Shown here: positions 7,160 to 16,434 of the stretch, one piece after another
Numbering within the stretch: position 1 is the first letter of the stretch
Layout of the letters: the number at the start of each line of letters is the position of its first letter
Assembly (NCBI GenBank): GCA_027073795.1
Contig: JALTEW010000453.1
Coordinates: 1-42,667, forward strand
Source: a bacterium
Lineage (GTDB): Bacteria; Desulfobacterota; S145-22
DNA length: 42,667 bases
Direction: 5' to 3'
Notes under the pieces: model-generated
The model's database searches: none
What the model was told of the DNA's origin: nothing
Seen by the model: only the letters and a program-made list of their open reading frames with translations
Made by a program: the position numbers and the translations under genes

Positions 7160-8802
7160 GAAGTAAGTTTATATTTGTCACAGGCGGGGTTGTCTCATCC
7201 CTGGGGAAGGGGCTGGCCTCCGCCTCTATTGGCGCGTTGATGGAAAGCCGGGGCCTGACCGTTACATTCCTGAAATTTGACCCCTACATCAATGTGGATC
7301 CAGGAACAATGAATCCCTTCCAGCATGGGGAGGTTTACGTAACGGAAGATGGGGCGGAAACTGACCTTGATCTGGGTCACTACGAACGCTATACCCATGT
7401 CACCCTTTCCAGAAATAACAACTGCACTACTGGAAAGATTTATAACTCTGTCATCACAAAGGAGCGCCGAGGGGATTATCTGGGCGGAACTGTTCAGGTT
7501 ATCCCCCATATCACGGAGGAGATAAAGTCAAATATCCGTAAGCTCGCTGATGGAGTGGATATCGTTATCACGGAAACTGGGGGGACAGTCGGTGACATAG
7601 AAAGTCTGCCCTTTCTCGAGGCCATCCGCCAGTTCAAATTAGAGGTTGGAAAGGAAAACGCCCTTTATATTCACCTCACCCTTGTGCCCTACATCCCAAC
7701 GGCGGGCGAACTCAAAACAAAACCGACCCAACACAGCGTCAAGGAATTAAGAAGCATCGGGATACAGCCCGATATCCTTCTGTGCCGCACCGACCGCTTC
7801 CTGCCTAAAGAGGTCAAGGCCAAGATCGCCCTCTTCTGCAATGTGGAAGAAGATGCCGTGATTACGGCTAAGGATGTGGACACGATCTACGAAGTACCTA
7901 TTGTCTTTCACAAAGAAGGCCTCGATGAGATCATCGTTGACAAGCTAAATATCTGGACAAAGGCGCCGGATTTATCCGACTGGGAAAATATTGTTGAAAG
8001 AATCAAATCCCCGAAAGAGAGTGTAACCATTGCCATTGTCGGTAAATATGTTGACCTGACTGAATCGTACAAGAGCCTCAACGAGGCCATCACCCATGGA
8101 GGAATGGCCAACCATTGCCGGGTAAACCCGCTCTTCGTCGACTCTGAAACCATCGAAAGTGACAAAGATGCTGCGAAAAAACTGGCCAGCGCCGACGGGA
8201 TCATTGTCCCCGGGGGATTTGGAAACCGCGGAATAGAAGGCAAGATTCACACCATCCACTATGCCAGAACACAAAAGGTTCCCTTCCTGGGCATTTGCCT
8301 TGGCATGCAACTTTCCGTTATTGAATTTGCGAGGAATGTGGCAGGCCTCAAGGGTGCGCACAGCGAGGAATTCGACCCCAAAACCCCCTATCCCGTTATC
8401 TACTGGATGAGTTACTGGAAAGACCAGAAAAATAAGATACAAAAACGGGAGGGAGATATCCCCATGGGAGGGACCATGAGGCTCGGCGCCTACCCCTGTG
8501 TTTTGGCCAACCCAAGCCTGGCATGGGATGCCTACAAAACGGAAACAATTCAGGAACGACATCGGCATCGATACGAATTCAACAACAAGTTTCTGGACGT
8601 TCTGGCGAAAAACGGCCTGACGGTAACCGGAAAATCACCGGACGGGGAGCTCGTAGAAATCGTAGAATTAAAGGATCATCCCTGGTTTCTTGGATGCCAG
8701 TTTCACCCGGAGTTCAAATCCGTTCCAAGGAATCCCCACCCCCTGTTTGTTTCCTTTATCCGGGCGTCTCTGGAAAATTCAAGGAACATCGAAACCTCAT
8801 GA
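7156..8802 (+). CDS. pyrG: CTP synthase
   Basis: It aminates UTP to CTP using glutamine and ATP. The N-terminal synthetase domain begins FVTGGVVSSLGKG (P-loop), followed by KFDPYINVDPGTM. The C-terminal class I glutaminase domain has the nucleophile Cys in FLGICLGMQL and the His/Glu pair in GCQFHPEF. Its 548 residues are full length. It starts inside the last codon of apgM (ATGA overlap). CTP is used directly downstream in CMP-Kdo formation for LPS, in keeping with the next gene, kdsD, and by cdsA. Confidence 0.97.
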   Translation: MRSKFIFVTGGVVSSLGKGLASASIGALMESRGLTVTFLKFDPYINVDPGTMNPFQHGEVYVTEDGAETDLDLGHYERYTHVTLSRNNNCTTGKIYNSVITKERRGDYLGGTVQVIPHITEEIKSNIRKLADGVDIVITETGGTVGDIESLPFLEAIRQFKLEVGKENALYIHLTLVPYIPTAGELKTKPTQHSVKELRSIGIQPDILLCRTDRFLPKEVKAKIALFCNVEEDAVITAKDVDTIYEVPIVFHKEGLDEIIVDKLNIWTKAPDLSDWENIVERIKSPKESVTIAIVGKYVDLTESYKSLNEAITHGGMANHCRVNPLFVDSETIESDKDAAKKLASADGIIVPGGFGNRGIEGKIHTIHYARTQKVPFLGICLGMQLSVIEFARNVAGLKGAHSEEFDPKTPYPVIYWMSYWKDQKNKIQKREGDIPMGGTMRLGAYPCVLANPSLAWDAYKTETIQERHRHRYEFNNKFLDVLAKNGLTVTGKSPDGELVEIVELKDHPWFLGCQFHPEFKSVPRNPHPLFVSFIRASLENSRNIETS

Positions 8803-8820
8803 TACTGAAATGATACTGAA
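8799..8820 (+). repeat. Tandem duplication of 11 bases across the pyrG-kdsD junction
   Basis: ATGATACTGAA occurs twice in a row. The first copy overlaps the pyrG stop (TGA at 8800-8802). The second supplies the kdsD start at 8810. The first ATG now opens only a four-codon frame (M-I-L-K) that stops at 8811-8813, overlapping the kdsD ATG. Confidence 0.9.
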
Positions 8821-9772
8821 ACGCGCGAAAGAAATCCTGCTAAAAGAATCCGAAGCTATCCGAGATGTGGCTGGTCACCTCGATCATACCTTCAACCGGG
8901 CCGTGGACCTGATTCTGAGTGGAAAGGGTAAGGTAGTCACCACCGGCATTGGAAAGTCCGGGCTGATCGCCCAGAAGATTGCGTCCACATTCTCAAGCAC
9001 GGGGACGCCTTCGTTTTTTCTCCATCCGGCAGAGGCGTTACACGGCGACCTCGGCATGGTGGAGAACGAAGACATTCTCCTGGCTATTTCAAACAGCGGA
9101 GAGGCTCCAGAAGTTGTTAGAATTGCCTCCTCACTCAAACGCATTGGCGTTAAAATCATCGTTATCACCCAAGATGCAAACTCCTCTCTGGGGCAACTGG
9201 GAGACATCTTCATCAGAGTAAGCGTACCAGAGGCATGCGGTTTCGGATTTATTCCCACCTCTAGCACCACGGCAACCTTGGCCCTTGGGGACGCCCTTGC
9301 GATAACGGTCCTGGAGAAACGGGGCTTTACACAGGAGGATTTTGCCTCCCTTCACCCCGGTGGAGCGCTTGGCAAACGTCTTCTGCTCAAGGTAGAGGAA
9401 CTCATGCATGTGGGAGACAGGCTTCCCATCGTAAATACGGATACACCTATGAAAGACACAATTTACGAGATATCCTCCAAGCGCCTGGGGGTTACCTGCG
9501 TCTGTGACCCGGAGGGTAAAATGGTCGGTGTCATCACAGACGGGGACTTACGGAGAGCGATTGAAAAGGATGGGAATCTTCTTTCCAAAACCGCCAAAGA
9601 CATCATGACCTATAACCCGAAACGAATCAAGAAAGATGCCCTGGCCTCTGAGGCCATCCAAAAAATGGAGGAATTTGCCATTACCTCTCTTTTCGTTGTT
9701 GAAGTGGAAGAACCCCAAATTCCCATTGGTGTCGTCCATATTCATGATCTATTGAAGGCGGGGGTGCATTAG
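8810..9772 (+). CDS. kdsD: D-arabinose 5-phosphate isomerase (KpsF/GutQ family)
   Basis: It isomerises ribulose 5-phosphate to arabinose 5-phosphate, the first step of Kdo synthesis for LPS. An N-terminal SIS domain (VVTTGIGKSGLIAQKIA, SNSGEAPEV, FIPTSSTTATLALGD) is followed by two CBS modules, including MVGVITDGDLRRA and PIGVVHIHDLLKAG. Its 320 residues match the family. The start is the ATG at 8810, the second copy of the 11-base duplication. An upstream extension to 8690 would run inside pyrG and is rejected. The next genes export the finished LPS. Confidence 0.95.
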   Translation: MILKRAKEILLKESEAIRDVAGHLDHTFNRAVDLILSGKGKVVTTGIGKSGLIAQKIASTFSSTGTPSFFLHPAEALHGDLGMVENEDILLAISNSGEAPEVVRIASSLKRIGVKIIVITQDANSSLGQLGDIFIRVSVPEACGFGFIPTSSTTATLALGDALAITVLEKRGFTQEDFASLHPGGALGKRLLLKVEELMHVGDRLPIVNTDTPMKDTIYEISSKRLGVTCVCDPEGKMVGVITDGDLRRAIEKDGNLLSKTAKDIMTYNPKRIKKDALASEAIQKMEEFAITSLFVVEVEEPQIPIGVVHIHDLLKAGVH

Positions 9773-9780
9773 ACACCGTC

Positions 9781-10395
9781 ATGACAGCTCATAAAAAGAT
9801 AAACAGATTGCGGATTTTCATTCTCTGTATCATCGGGGCCTTTGTCATTGCCATTTCAACGGTTATTTACATCAACGTGAAACTGAAAAATCTCGTAAAA
9901 ACCCCCAAAAACCTCGTGAAGCTATCCAGAAATATTCCCGACCTCCGGCTTGAAAACGTTCATTACGAAAAGACTAGAAAGGGCCAAACAGAGTGGTCAA
10001 TCGATGCCCGTGTCGCACACCACTTCGAGGGCAAAGACCTGCTGACCCTGGAAGTTGTAAAAATGCTTTATTACGGGATGCCAAAGAGAACGGTTCTTAT
10101 TGTTGGGAAACAGGGAAGAATCAAACCATCGACAAAGGATGTGGAGCTTCTGGGAGATGTTCACATAAAGAGCAGTGACGGGTACAAGCTCCGGACCAAT
10201 TCCCTCAAATATTCGTCGAAAACTTCACTGATTACCACCAATGACCGGGTCTTTATCAGCGGCAAATCCTTTAATATCTCAGGCGTGGGGATGGAAATGA
10301 ACATCAAAGATGACAGATTGAGCATTTTGCACGCTGTTCAAACGACCTTAAAGAGAAACTTCGTCAAGGGAGGTATCCCAAAGCTGGGGTTTTAA
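9781..10395 (+). CDS. lptC: LPS export protein LptC
   Basis: LptC is a bitopic inner-membrane protein that receives LPS from the LptB2FG transporter and passes it to LptA across the periplasm. One membrane helix lies at residues ~12-29. A periplasmic beta-jellyroll follows, including LRLENVHYEKTRKG, then WSIDARVAHHFEGKD and VELLGDVHIKSSDGYKL. At 204 residues it is normal. It lies eight bases after kdsD and abuts lptA with no gap. LptF, LptG and LptD are not in this window. Confidence 0.9.
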   Translation: MTAHKKINRLRIFILCIIGAFVIAISTVIYINVKLKNLVKTPKNLVKLSRNIPDLRLENVHYEKTRKGQTEWSIDARVAHHFEGKDLLTLEVVKMLYYGMPKRTVLIVGKQGRIKPSTKDVELLGDVHIKSSDGYKLRTNSLKYSSKTSLITTNDRVFISGKSFNISGVGMEMNIKDDRLSILHAVQTTLKRNFVKGGIPKLGF

Positions 10396-10953
10396 ATGAA
10401 GAAATCTATCATCCTTTTCATAATGATCGGACTGTTAGGAATCTCTCTTCCCCTTTCCGCCTCAAAGCGCAAAGCCACATCTGCGAAAAAAGTTAACAAA
10501 AAGCCGTCTTTATCGAAGCGCATGTTCAATTCTGAGGGGCCGATTCACATCATCTCAAACCGCCTGGATGCCGACAACAAGAAACGGGTGATTACATTTT
10601 CCGGGCATGTGGTTGCGAAGCGTTCCAATCTGACCCTCACATGTAACAAACTGACGGTGCTTTACGTCGCAAAAGGTGGCGAAATCTCTAAAATAACGGC
10701 CAAGGGCAGGGTCGTTATCAAACAACCCCCTCGCCTGGCAACGTGTGAAACAGCCATCTTTTTTCAGAAAAGCAACAAGGTTGTCCTGATGGGAAGCCCT
10801 GTACTCTCAGAAGGCAAGAACAGGGTCAGTGGTGATAAAGTGACTTTCTTTCTAGACAGTGATAAAACCATTATCGAGGGAGGAAAGAAAGGAAGGGTCA
10901 GCACAACGATTGTCCCAAAATCCCAGGCAGTCCCTTTCAAGGCCAAACCATGA
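10396..10953 (+). CDS. lptA: LPS transport periplasmic protein LptA (OstA-like)
   Basis: LptA forms the periplasmic bridge for LPS between LptC and LptD. A cleavable signal peptide (MKKSIILFIMIGLLGISLP, cut near LSA) is followed by a basic linker. The OstA fold is marked by IHIISNRLDADNKKR and ITFSGHVVAKRSNLTLTCNK, then KITAKGRVVIKQ. It has 185 residues. The start codon directly follows the lptC stop, and the end overlaps lptB by ATGA, so lptCAB are translationally coupled. Confidence 0.92.
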   Translation: MKKSIILFIMIGLLGISLPLSASKRKATSAKKVNKKPSLSKRMFNSEGPIHIISNRLDADNKKRVITFSGHVVAKRSNLTLTCNKLTVLYVAKGGEISKITAKGRVVIKQPPRLATCETAIFFQKSNKVVLMGSPVLSEGKNRVSGDKVTFFLDSDKTIIEGGKKGRVSTTIVPKSQAVPFKAKP

Positions 10954-11717
10954 GCACACTCAAAGCTCAAAATCTGGTTAAGAGATTCGGGAAGAAAGTG
11001 GTGATTCGTGGGGCTTCTTTAAACGTCCATTCTGGTGAAGTCGTTGGTTTACTAGGCCCGAACGGTGCTGGTAAAACAACCATTTTCTATATGATCGTGG
11101 GACTCATCAAACCTACACAGGGCTACATCATCTTTGACGGGGAAGATATTACCCCCTTCCCCATGTATCTGAGGGCCAGACGGGGGATCAGCTATCTCCC
11201 TCAGGAATCCTCAGCGTTCCGAAAATTAACGGTAGAAGAAAACATCCTTGCCATCCTGGAAACACTCGACCTCCCTAAACCAGAAAAAAAGAGGAAATTA
11301 AACAGTCTCCTGGGTGAGCTTAACCTTCGACCCATTGCGGACCGCAAGGCCTTTCTCCTTTCCGGCGGAGAGAGAAGGCGTGTGGAAATCACTCGTGCCC
11401 TTGTTCTGTCACCAAAATTCATCCTTCTCGATGAACCCTTCGCCGGCATCGATCCCATTGCCGTAGGGGACATTAAAGCCATTGTCCAGCACCTCAAGGA
11501 AAATGGCATCGGAACCATTATTACAGACCATAATGTAAGAGAAACACTTGGGGTTTGCGACCGAGCCTATCTTATCAATCAAGGCAAAATCCTGATGCAT
11601 GGCACACCCCATGAGATAACATCAGATCCCATTGCCAGAAAGATTTATCTTGGGGAAGATTTTTCTCTTCCAGAAAACATGACCAGCCCAACCAGCCAGG
11701 TGGGGGGACAGAGGTAG
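10950..11717 (+). CDS. lptB: LPS export ABC transporter ATP-binding protein LptB
   Basis: LptB powers LPS extraction from the inner membrane together with LptF and LptG. In order it shows Walker A GPNGAGKTT, the Q-loop region ISYLPQESSAFRKLTVEEN, signature LSGGERRRVEITRAL, Walker B FILLDEPF and the switch His in ITDHNVRETL. Its 255 residues are slightly longer than usual because of a polar tail. It sits in the classical order lptC-lptA-lptB-rpoN-hpf-ptsN. Confidence 0.96.
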   Translation: MSTLKAQNLVKRFGKKVVIRGASLNVHSGEVVGLLGPNGAGKTTIFYMIVGLIKPTQGYIIFDGEDITPFPMYLRARRGISYLPQESSAFRKLTVEENILAILETLDLPKPEKKRKLNSLLGELNLRPIADRKAFLLSGGERRRVEITRALVLSPKFILLDEPFAGIDPIAVGDIKAIVQHLKENGIGTIITDHNVRETLGVCDRAYLINQGKILMHGTPHEITSDPIARKIYLGEDFSLPENMTSPTSQVGGQR

Positions 11718-11732
11718 AATCGGGAACCACTC

Positions 11733-13160
11733 ATGGCACTTGAAATCAAACAGCAGCTCAAATTAACCCAGCAACTGGTTATGACACCCCAATTACAGCA
11801 GGCATTGAAACTGCTGCAGATGTCACGACTCGAATTGCTGCAAACCATACGCCAAGAGATCCTTGAAAACCCTGTTCTCACGGATGAAGTGGAATCAGCA
11901 GAAATTCCAGAGGAATCCATCCCCGACGTTGAAAAGGAAATCCCGGACGCAGAAATGGAAATGCTGATGGACTTCAATTGGGAAGCCTATATGGACAGCC
12001 ACAGCCTTTCCACCTCCTACCCCAATTCCTATGAAATGTCTGAGCCCTCACCTAATTACGAGAATTTTATCCAGGCCCGGTCCTCACTGTACAAAGATCT
12101 CCTTTGGCAATGGAGGCTGAACTGCCAGGATGACCGAAGCTTTGAAATTGGAAAATATATCATAGGTAACCTTAATGAAAACGGATACCTAAGCGCAGAT
12201 TTTGAAGACGTTTCTAAAGATTTAAAGCCCCTAAATCCCACAAGAGATGAATTTGAGGCAACCCTATCCCTGATTCAACAATTAGACCCACTGGGAATCG
12301 CAGCCCGAGATCTCACTGAATGCCTCCTTATCCAGTTAAACAATAAAACCCCGAAGAATCCCCTGGCCGAAGAAATCGTAAAAAACCATCTGACGCTTCT
12401 GAAACGAAGAGATATTCCCAAACTGGCCAAGAAACTCTCCGAATCACCAGAGAAAATTACGGAAGCCATTCAACTCATCTGCGAACTGGACCCAAAACCG
12501 GGGAGAACCTATACCCAGGACCCCATTTACCATGTCATTCCTGATGTTTATGTTTACAAAGCAGACAATGAATTTCTTATCGTTCTCAACAACGAGGATA
12601 TCCCCACCCTGCAGATCAACCCGCTTTACCGGGCGCTTCTACGCAAAAAAGAAGAGCTTTCTAAAGAGGCCCGTGAGTTCATAGAGAAAAAGATGCGCTC
12701 CGCCATTTGGCTCATAAAAACCATCCAGCAACGGCATAAGACTATTTACAGGGTCACGGAAAGTATTGTACGTTTCCAGCAGGATTTCCTTGAAAAGGGT
12801 GTCCAGTTTCTCAAGCCTATGATTCTCAAGGATGTGGCCAATGACATCGGTATGCATGAATCCACCGTGAGTCGCGTGACTCAGGGTAAATACATCTCCA
12901 CACCCCAGGGATTGTACGAGTTCAAATTCTTCTTCACCAGCGGTGTCAGATCCACGCGTGGGCCGGACATCTCCGCTGAAAGTGTGAAACATATGATTCG
13001 CCAAGTCGTCATGAACGAAGACCCCAAAAATCCACTCAGCGACGAGCAGATCGTCAAGCTTCTGTCCCGGTATCACATAAAAATAGCAAGGAGGACCGTT
13101 GCAAAATACAGGGAAGCCATGAAGATCCTGCCATCCAAGGACCGAAAAAAAAACTTCTAA
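11733..13160 (+). CDS. rpoN: RNA polymerase sigma-54 factor
   Basis: This alternative sigma factor recognises -24/-12 promoters and needs enhancer-binding ATPases. The Gln/Leu-rich activator-interacting region I (QQLKLTQQLVMTPQLQQALK) is followed by an acidic region II and the core-binding domain. The HTH is in DVANDIGMHESTVSRVTQGK, and the RpoN box ARRTVAKYREAM is at the end. It has 475 residues. No enhancer-binding protein lies in this window. Confidence 0.97.
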   Translation: MALEIKQQLKLTQQLVMTPQLQQALKLLQMSRLELLQTIRQEILENPVLTDEVESAEIPEESIPDVEKEIPDAEMEMLMDFNWEAYMDSHSLSTSYPNSYEMSEPSPNYENFIQARSSLYKDLLWQWRLNCQDDRSFEIGKYIIGNLNENGYLSADFEDVSKDLKPLNPTRDEFEATLSLIQQLDPLGIAARDLTECLLIQLNNKTPKNPLAEEIVKNHLTLLKRRDIPKLAKKLSESPEKITEAIQLICELDPKPGRTYTQDPIYHVIPDVYVYKADNEFLIVLNNEDIPTLQINPLYRALLRKKEELSKEAREFIEKKMRSAIWLIKTIQQRHKTIYRVTESIVRFQQDFLEKGVQFLKPMILKDVANDIGMHESTVSRVTQGKYISTPQGLYEFKFFFTSGVRSTRGPDISAESVKHMIRQVVMNEDPKNPLSDEQIVKLLSRYHIKIARRTVAKYREAMKILPSKDRKKNF

Positions 13161-13172
13161 CAGGAGGGCACA

Positions 13173-13703
13173 ATGGACACACATTTAACGTTCCGTCACA
13201 TGGAATCAACCGATGCAATCAAAGATTATACAGAAAACAAGCTTGAAAAAATTAAAAAGTACGTCCAGGAACCTCTGGACATCCATGTGATTTTTTCGAA
13301 AGAAAGGTTTCAATACCTCATAGAAATTAACCTTTCAGGGAACGGGTTAGAACTTCACGCGGAAGACAGGAATGAAGACCTCTATGCTGCCATAGACCTG
13401 GTTATGGATAAGGTGGAAAGACAATTAAGAAGGCTAAGAGATAAGCGAAAAAATAAAAAATCACCCAGCAGCGATCGTTCTTTCAAACCTGCCGTGCTGG
13501 AGCAGGATATGTCACAGAAAACCCCAAAAATAGTAAAATCCAAGGCCTTTGTCGCAACTCCCCTGACTATAACGGAGGCCATAGATGAACTTGAAGGGGA
13601 TTCAAAGACCTTTCTGGTGTTTACCAGCGCGGAAACGTCGCGTATCAATGTTCTGTACAAGCGAGGGGATGGAAACTTTGGGCTGATAGACCCAACAGAA
13701 TAA
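13173..13703 (+). CDS. hpf: Ribosome hibernation promoting factor, long form
   Basis: It binds the 30S decoding region in stationary phase and dimerises ribosomes into 100S particles. The N-terminal S30AE domain (THLTFRHMESTDAIKDYTENK through IDLVMDKVERQLRRLRDK) is followed by a charged linker. The C-terminal dimerisation domain (LTITEAIDELEGD, then FLVFTSAETSRINVLYKR) makes it a long form of 176 residues. AGGAGG lies a few bases before the ATG. Placement after rpoN is conserved in proteobacteria. Confidence 0.93.
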   Translation: MDTHLTFRHMESTDAIKDYTENKLEKIKKYVQEPLDIHVIFSKERFQYLIEINLSGNGLELHAEDRNEDLYAAIDLVMDKVERQLRRLRDKRKNKKSPSSDRSFKPAVLEQDMSQKTPKIVKSKAFVATPLTITEAIDELEGDSKTFLVFTSAETSRINVLYKRGDGNFGLIDPTE

Positions 13704-13714
13704 GAGAGGGAAAC

Positions 13715-14173
13715 ATGAAAATTGTCGATTTTTTAAAACCTGAATTGATTATTGAAGACATTGTAGCCCAGGACAAGCAGGAAATGCTCAAGGAATTCTC
13801 TCAACTCCTTGAGAAAACCATCGGGCTCAAGGCGGACAAGGTTTTTAATGTCTTGACGGAACGGGAGAAACTTGGGAGTACCGGCATTGGTGAAGGTGTG
13901 GCAATTCCTCACGGGAAACTTCGTGATATCACGGAGCTCGTCTGTTGTTTTGGAAGAAGTCAGAAGGGCATAGAATTTGATGCCATCGACGGCAAACCCG
14001 TCCACCTTATATTTCTCCTTCTGGCTCCTGAGAATTCCGCAGGAACCCACTTGAAAGCCCTTGCAAAGATATCCAAGATATTGAAAGACCCCAACTTTCG
14101 AAAGCAACTCCTGGAAACGAAAGGTGCAGAACAACTTTACCAAATTATTAAGGAGGAAGATGACAAATTATAG
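13715..14173 (+). CDS. ptsN: PTS IIA-like nitrogen-regulatory protein PtsN
   Basis: This is the EIIA-Ntr protein, a phospho-relay regulator rather than a sugar transporter. The phospho-accepting His lies in GVAIPHGKLRD (residue ~68). FLLLAPENSAGTHLKALAKIS is the rest of the EIIA fructose/Ntr fold. It has 152 residues. It sits between hpf and hprK, and its 3' end overlaps hprK by 14 bases. Its phosphate donor would be HPr (16391-16693), if an enzyme I exists elsewhere. Confidence 0.93.
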   Translation: MKIVDFLKPELIIEDIVAQDKQEMLKEFSQLLEKTIGLKADKVFNVLTEREKLGSTGIGEGVAIPHGKLRDITELVCCFGRSQKGIEFDAIDGKPVHLIFLLLAPENSAGTHLKALAKISKILKDPNFRKQLLETKGAEQLYQIIKEEDDKL

Positions 14174-15128
14174 CGATGCGACCATCGACACCACCATTGA
14201 GGTTAAGGAACTTTTTGAAAACCCGGACAGAAAATTCGAGCTGCAGCTTTTAGCCGGTAAAAAGGGCCTCAATCGGGAAATTAAAGACCCTCATATCCAG
14301 AAACTGGGGTTGGTTCTCGCAGGCGAATTCCACTATCTCAACCCACACCGTATTCAATTATTTGGCAACAAGGAAATCACCTATCTCAATGGCCTGACTG
14401 AAGAAACTCAAAAAGATATCCTCGAAAAGATGGGGGAGAAAAACCCCTGCTGTTTTATTATTTCAAGGGGCATGTCGGCACCTGAAAACCTCATCAATGC
14501 CTGTAACCATCGCAATATTCCCCTTTTTTTAAGCCCCCTAAAAACATCGCAACTCATTGATTACCTTAGCCAGTTCTTGAAAGAACGTATGGCTCCAACC
14601 ACGACAGTTCATGGCGTTCTGCTGGATGTGTTTGGGGTCGGAGTTCTCATCTTGGGGAAAAGCGGCATTGGAAAAAGTGAGTGTGCTTTGGACCTCATCA
14701 CTCGTGGGCATCGCCTGGTCTCAGACGACGTCGTCAAAATCATACAAACAGAACCCACAACCCTTTTCGGAACAAGCTTCAATCTCATCAAAAATCTCAT
14801 GGAAATTAGAGGATTAGGCATCATCAATATCCGGGATCTCTTTGGCGTGGAAGCCATCAGAAAAAGAAAAAAAATAGACCTGGTTGTGGAATTAGTGGAC
14901 TGGCTATCTATTGAAAAACCGGAAAGGCTGGGACTGGATCAAAAAACGTTAAAGATCCTGAATGTAGACATGCCTTTTATTCGCATCCCTGTGACACCAG
15001 GTAGAAACCTGACGACTATTATCGAGGTGGCCGCCAGGAACCATATCCTAAGAATCAGCGGCATCCTGACACCTATGGAGCTAGAAAAGCACCTGTTAAA
15101 AAAAATGCGGGAAGAACCCCATGGCTAA
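14160..15128 (+). CDS. hprK: HPr kinase/phosphorylase
   Basis: It phosphorylates and dephosphorylates the regulatory Ser of HPr with ATP or pyrophosphate. An N-terminal domain (FELQLLAGKKGLNREI) precedes the catalytic domain, which has Walker A GKSGIGKSECAL, SDDVVKI and the family signature RGLGIINIRDLFG. The ATG at 14160 gives 322 residues and has AGGAGG close upstream. The 36-base upstream extension is rejected. HprK in a Gram-negative with PtsN and no visible sugar permease points to a regulatory PTS. Confidence 0.93.
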   Translation: MTNYSDATIDTTIEVKELFENPDRKFELQLLAGKKGLNREIKDPHIQKLGLVLAGEFHYLNPHRIQLFGNKEITYLNGLTEETQKDILEKMGEKNPCCFIISRGMSAPENLINACNHRNIPLFLSPLKTSQLIDYLSQFLKERMAPTTTVHGVLLDVFGVGVLILGKSGIGKSECALDLITRGHRLVSDDVVKIIQTEPTTLFGTSFNLIKNLMEIRGLGIINIRDLFGVEAIRKRKKIDLVVELVDWLSIEKPERLGLDQKTLKILNVDMPFIRIPVTPGRNLTTIIEVAARNHILRISGILTPMELEKHLLKKMREEPHG

Positions 15129-16005
15129 AAAAAACACCCCCTTTCAAATTGTCTGGATTAGTGGGCTTTCAGGATCAGGAAAAACTACCGCGATAAAGGC
15201 GCTAGAGGACATCGGGTATTTCTGTATCGACAACCTTCCCATTATTCTCCTTCCTACCTTTATCAATCTTATAAAGAATTCGAAACTCGACATCAACAAA
15301 ATAGGCCTTGTTGTCGATATCAGGGAAAAGGAATTCTTGAAAGACGCAAAAAAGGTTCTCGCTCAAATAAAAAATTTGAACGCAACACTCAGGATATTTT
15401 TTCTTGAATCGTCTGATGATGCTCTCATTACACGCTTCAAAACGACACGGAGACAGCATCCCCTGGCCCCTACCGGCAAAATTATCGACGGGATTCAGCT
15501 GGAAAGGGAAAACCTCTCTTTTTTAAAAGAAATGTCGGATCAAATTATCGACACCTCAAACCTCTCGATTCATGAATTGAGAAAACGTATCATTAACACA
15601 TTCGCACAGGAAGATTCCCAACCCGCCATGTCGTTAACCTTTCTCTCGTTCGGGTTTAAATACGGGTTGCCTGCAGAGCTCGACCTGCTTTTCGATGTGC
15701 GTTTTCTGCCCAATCCCTTTTTTGTGGAAACCCTCAAAAACTTGACAGGTCTGGATGAATCTGTTAAAAGATTTGTTCTTAACAATAGCGTTGCGAAGGA
15801 ATTCCTGTCCCATGTTGAGGGGTTCTTGAAATTTCTCATCCCTCAATACCATGAGGAAGGAAAGGCCTACTTAACGATAGGGATAGGTTGCACGGGGGGT
15901 GTTCATCGATCCGTAGCGATTGCACGTGAATTAAAAGACCGATTCTTGAAAAATTTAAAGGGTTCATCCATTCTCATCAGGGATGAATTCAGGGATGTTG
16001 GATAG
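15121..16005 (+). CDS. rapZ: RNase adapter / nucleotide-binding protein RapZ (YvcJ)
   Basis: This P-loop protein binds GTP/ATP and in E. coli guides RNase E to the GlmZ sRNA to control GlcN6P synthesis. Walker A is GLSGSGKTTAIKALED at residues ~14-29. FLSFGFKYGLPAELDLLFDV and the C-terminal GIGCTGGVHRSVAIAREL are family hallmarks. It has 294 residues. It overlaps the hprK end by eight bases. Whether an RNA target exists in this lineage is unknown. Confidence 0.94.
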   Translation: MAKKNTPFQIVWISGLSGSGKTTAIKALEDIGYFCIDNLPIILLPTFINLIKNSKLDINKIGLVVDIREKEFLKDAKKVLAQIKNLNATLRIFFLESSDDALITRFKTTRRQHPLAPTGKIIDGIQLERENLSFLKEMSDQIIDTSNLSIHELRKRIINTFAQEDSQPAMSLTFLSFGFKYGLPAELDLLFDVRFLPNPFFVETLKNLTGLDESVKRFVLNNSVAKEFLSHVEGFLKFLIPQYHEEGKAYLTIGIGCTGGVHRSVAIARELKDRFLKNLKGSSILIRDEFRDVG

Positions 16006-16008
16006 GTC

Positions 16009-16434
16009 ATGAAAGGAATTGTCATCGTCTGCCACGGTGATCTCGCCGATGGGTTTGTAAGTGCGGCTAACATGATTCTCGGGGAAAGCGAGAATTTGAA
16101 AACCGTTTCAGTAGATGTTACACAGGAACCTGAAACAATCCAGGAAACCGTGCATAAAGCCATCCAGGCGGTCAACAAAGAAGATGGCGTAATTATCTTG
16201 ACCGATCTGTTTGGCGGGACCCCAACCAATGTATGCCTCCCCTTCCTCGAGCCCGGTGAGATAGAGATTATAACCGGCATCAACCTCTCCGTTGTGGTCA
16301 AACTTTTGAAGGACCGGGACAAATATCCCATCAAAGAGCTCAAGGAAAAACTGGTTCAGAGCGCCATAAAGAATATTCAAGATCCCTCGGATGTCCTTAA
16401 CCTTGGAAAAACAAACCAAACCCCAAAAAATTAA
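16009..16434 (+). CDS. PTS system mannose-type EIIA domain protein
   Basis: A single EIIA-Man domain of 141 residues. The active-site His9 lies in IVIVCHGDLADGF, and the LTDLFGGTPTNVC loop is typical. It accepts phosphate from HPr. No EIIB, EIIC or EIID gene accompanies it, so it may be a regulatory phospho-acceptor and not part of a transporter. It lies three bases after rapZ and its end overlaps the HPr gene by 44 bases. Confidence 0.9.
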   Translation: MKGIVIVCHGDLADGFVSAANMILGESENLKTVSVDVTQEPETIQETVHKAIQAVNKEDGVIILTDLFGGTPTNVCLPFLEPGEIEIITGINLSVVVKLLKDRDKYPIKELKEKLVQSAIKNIQDPSDVLNLGKTNQTPKN

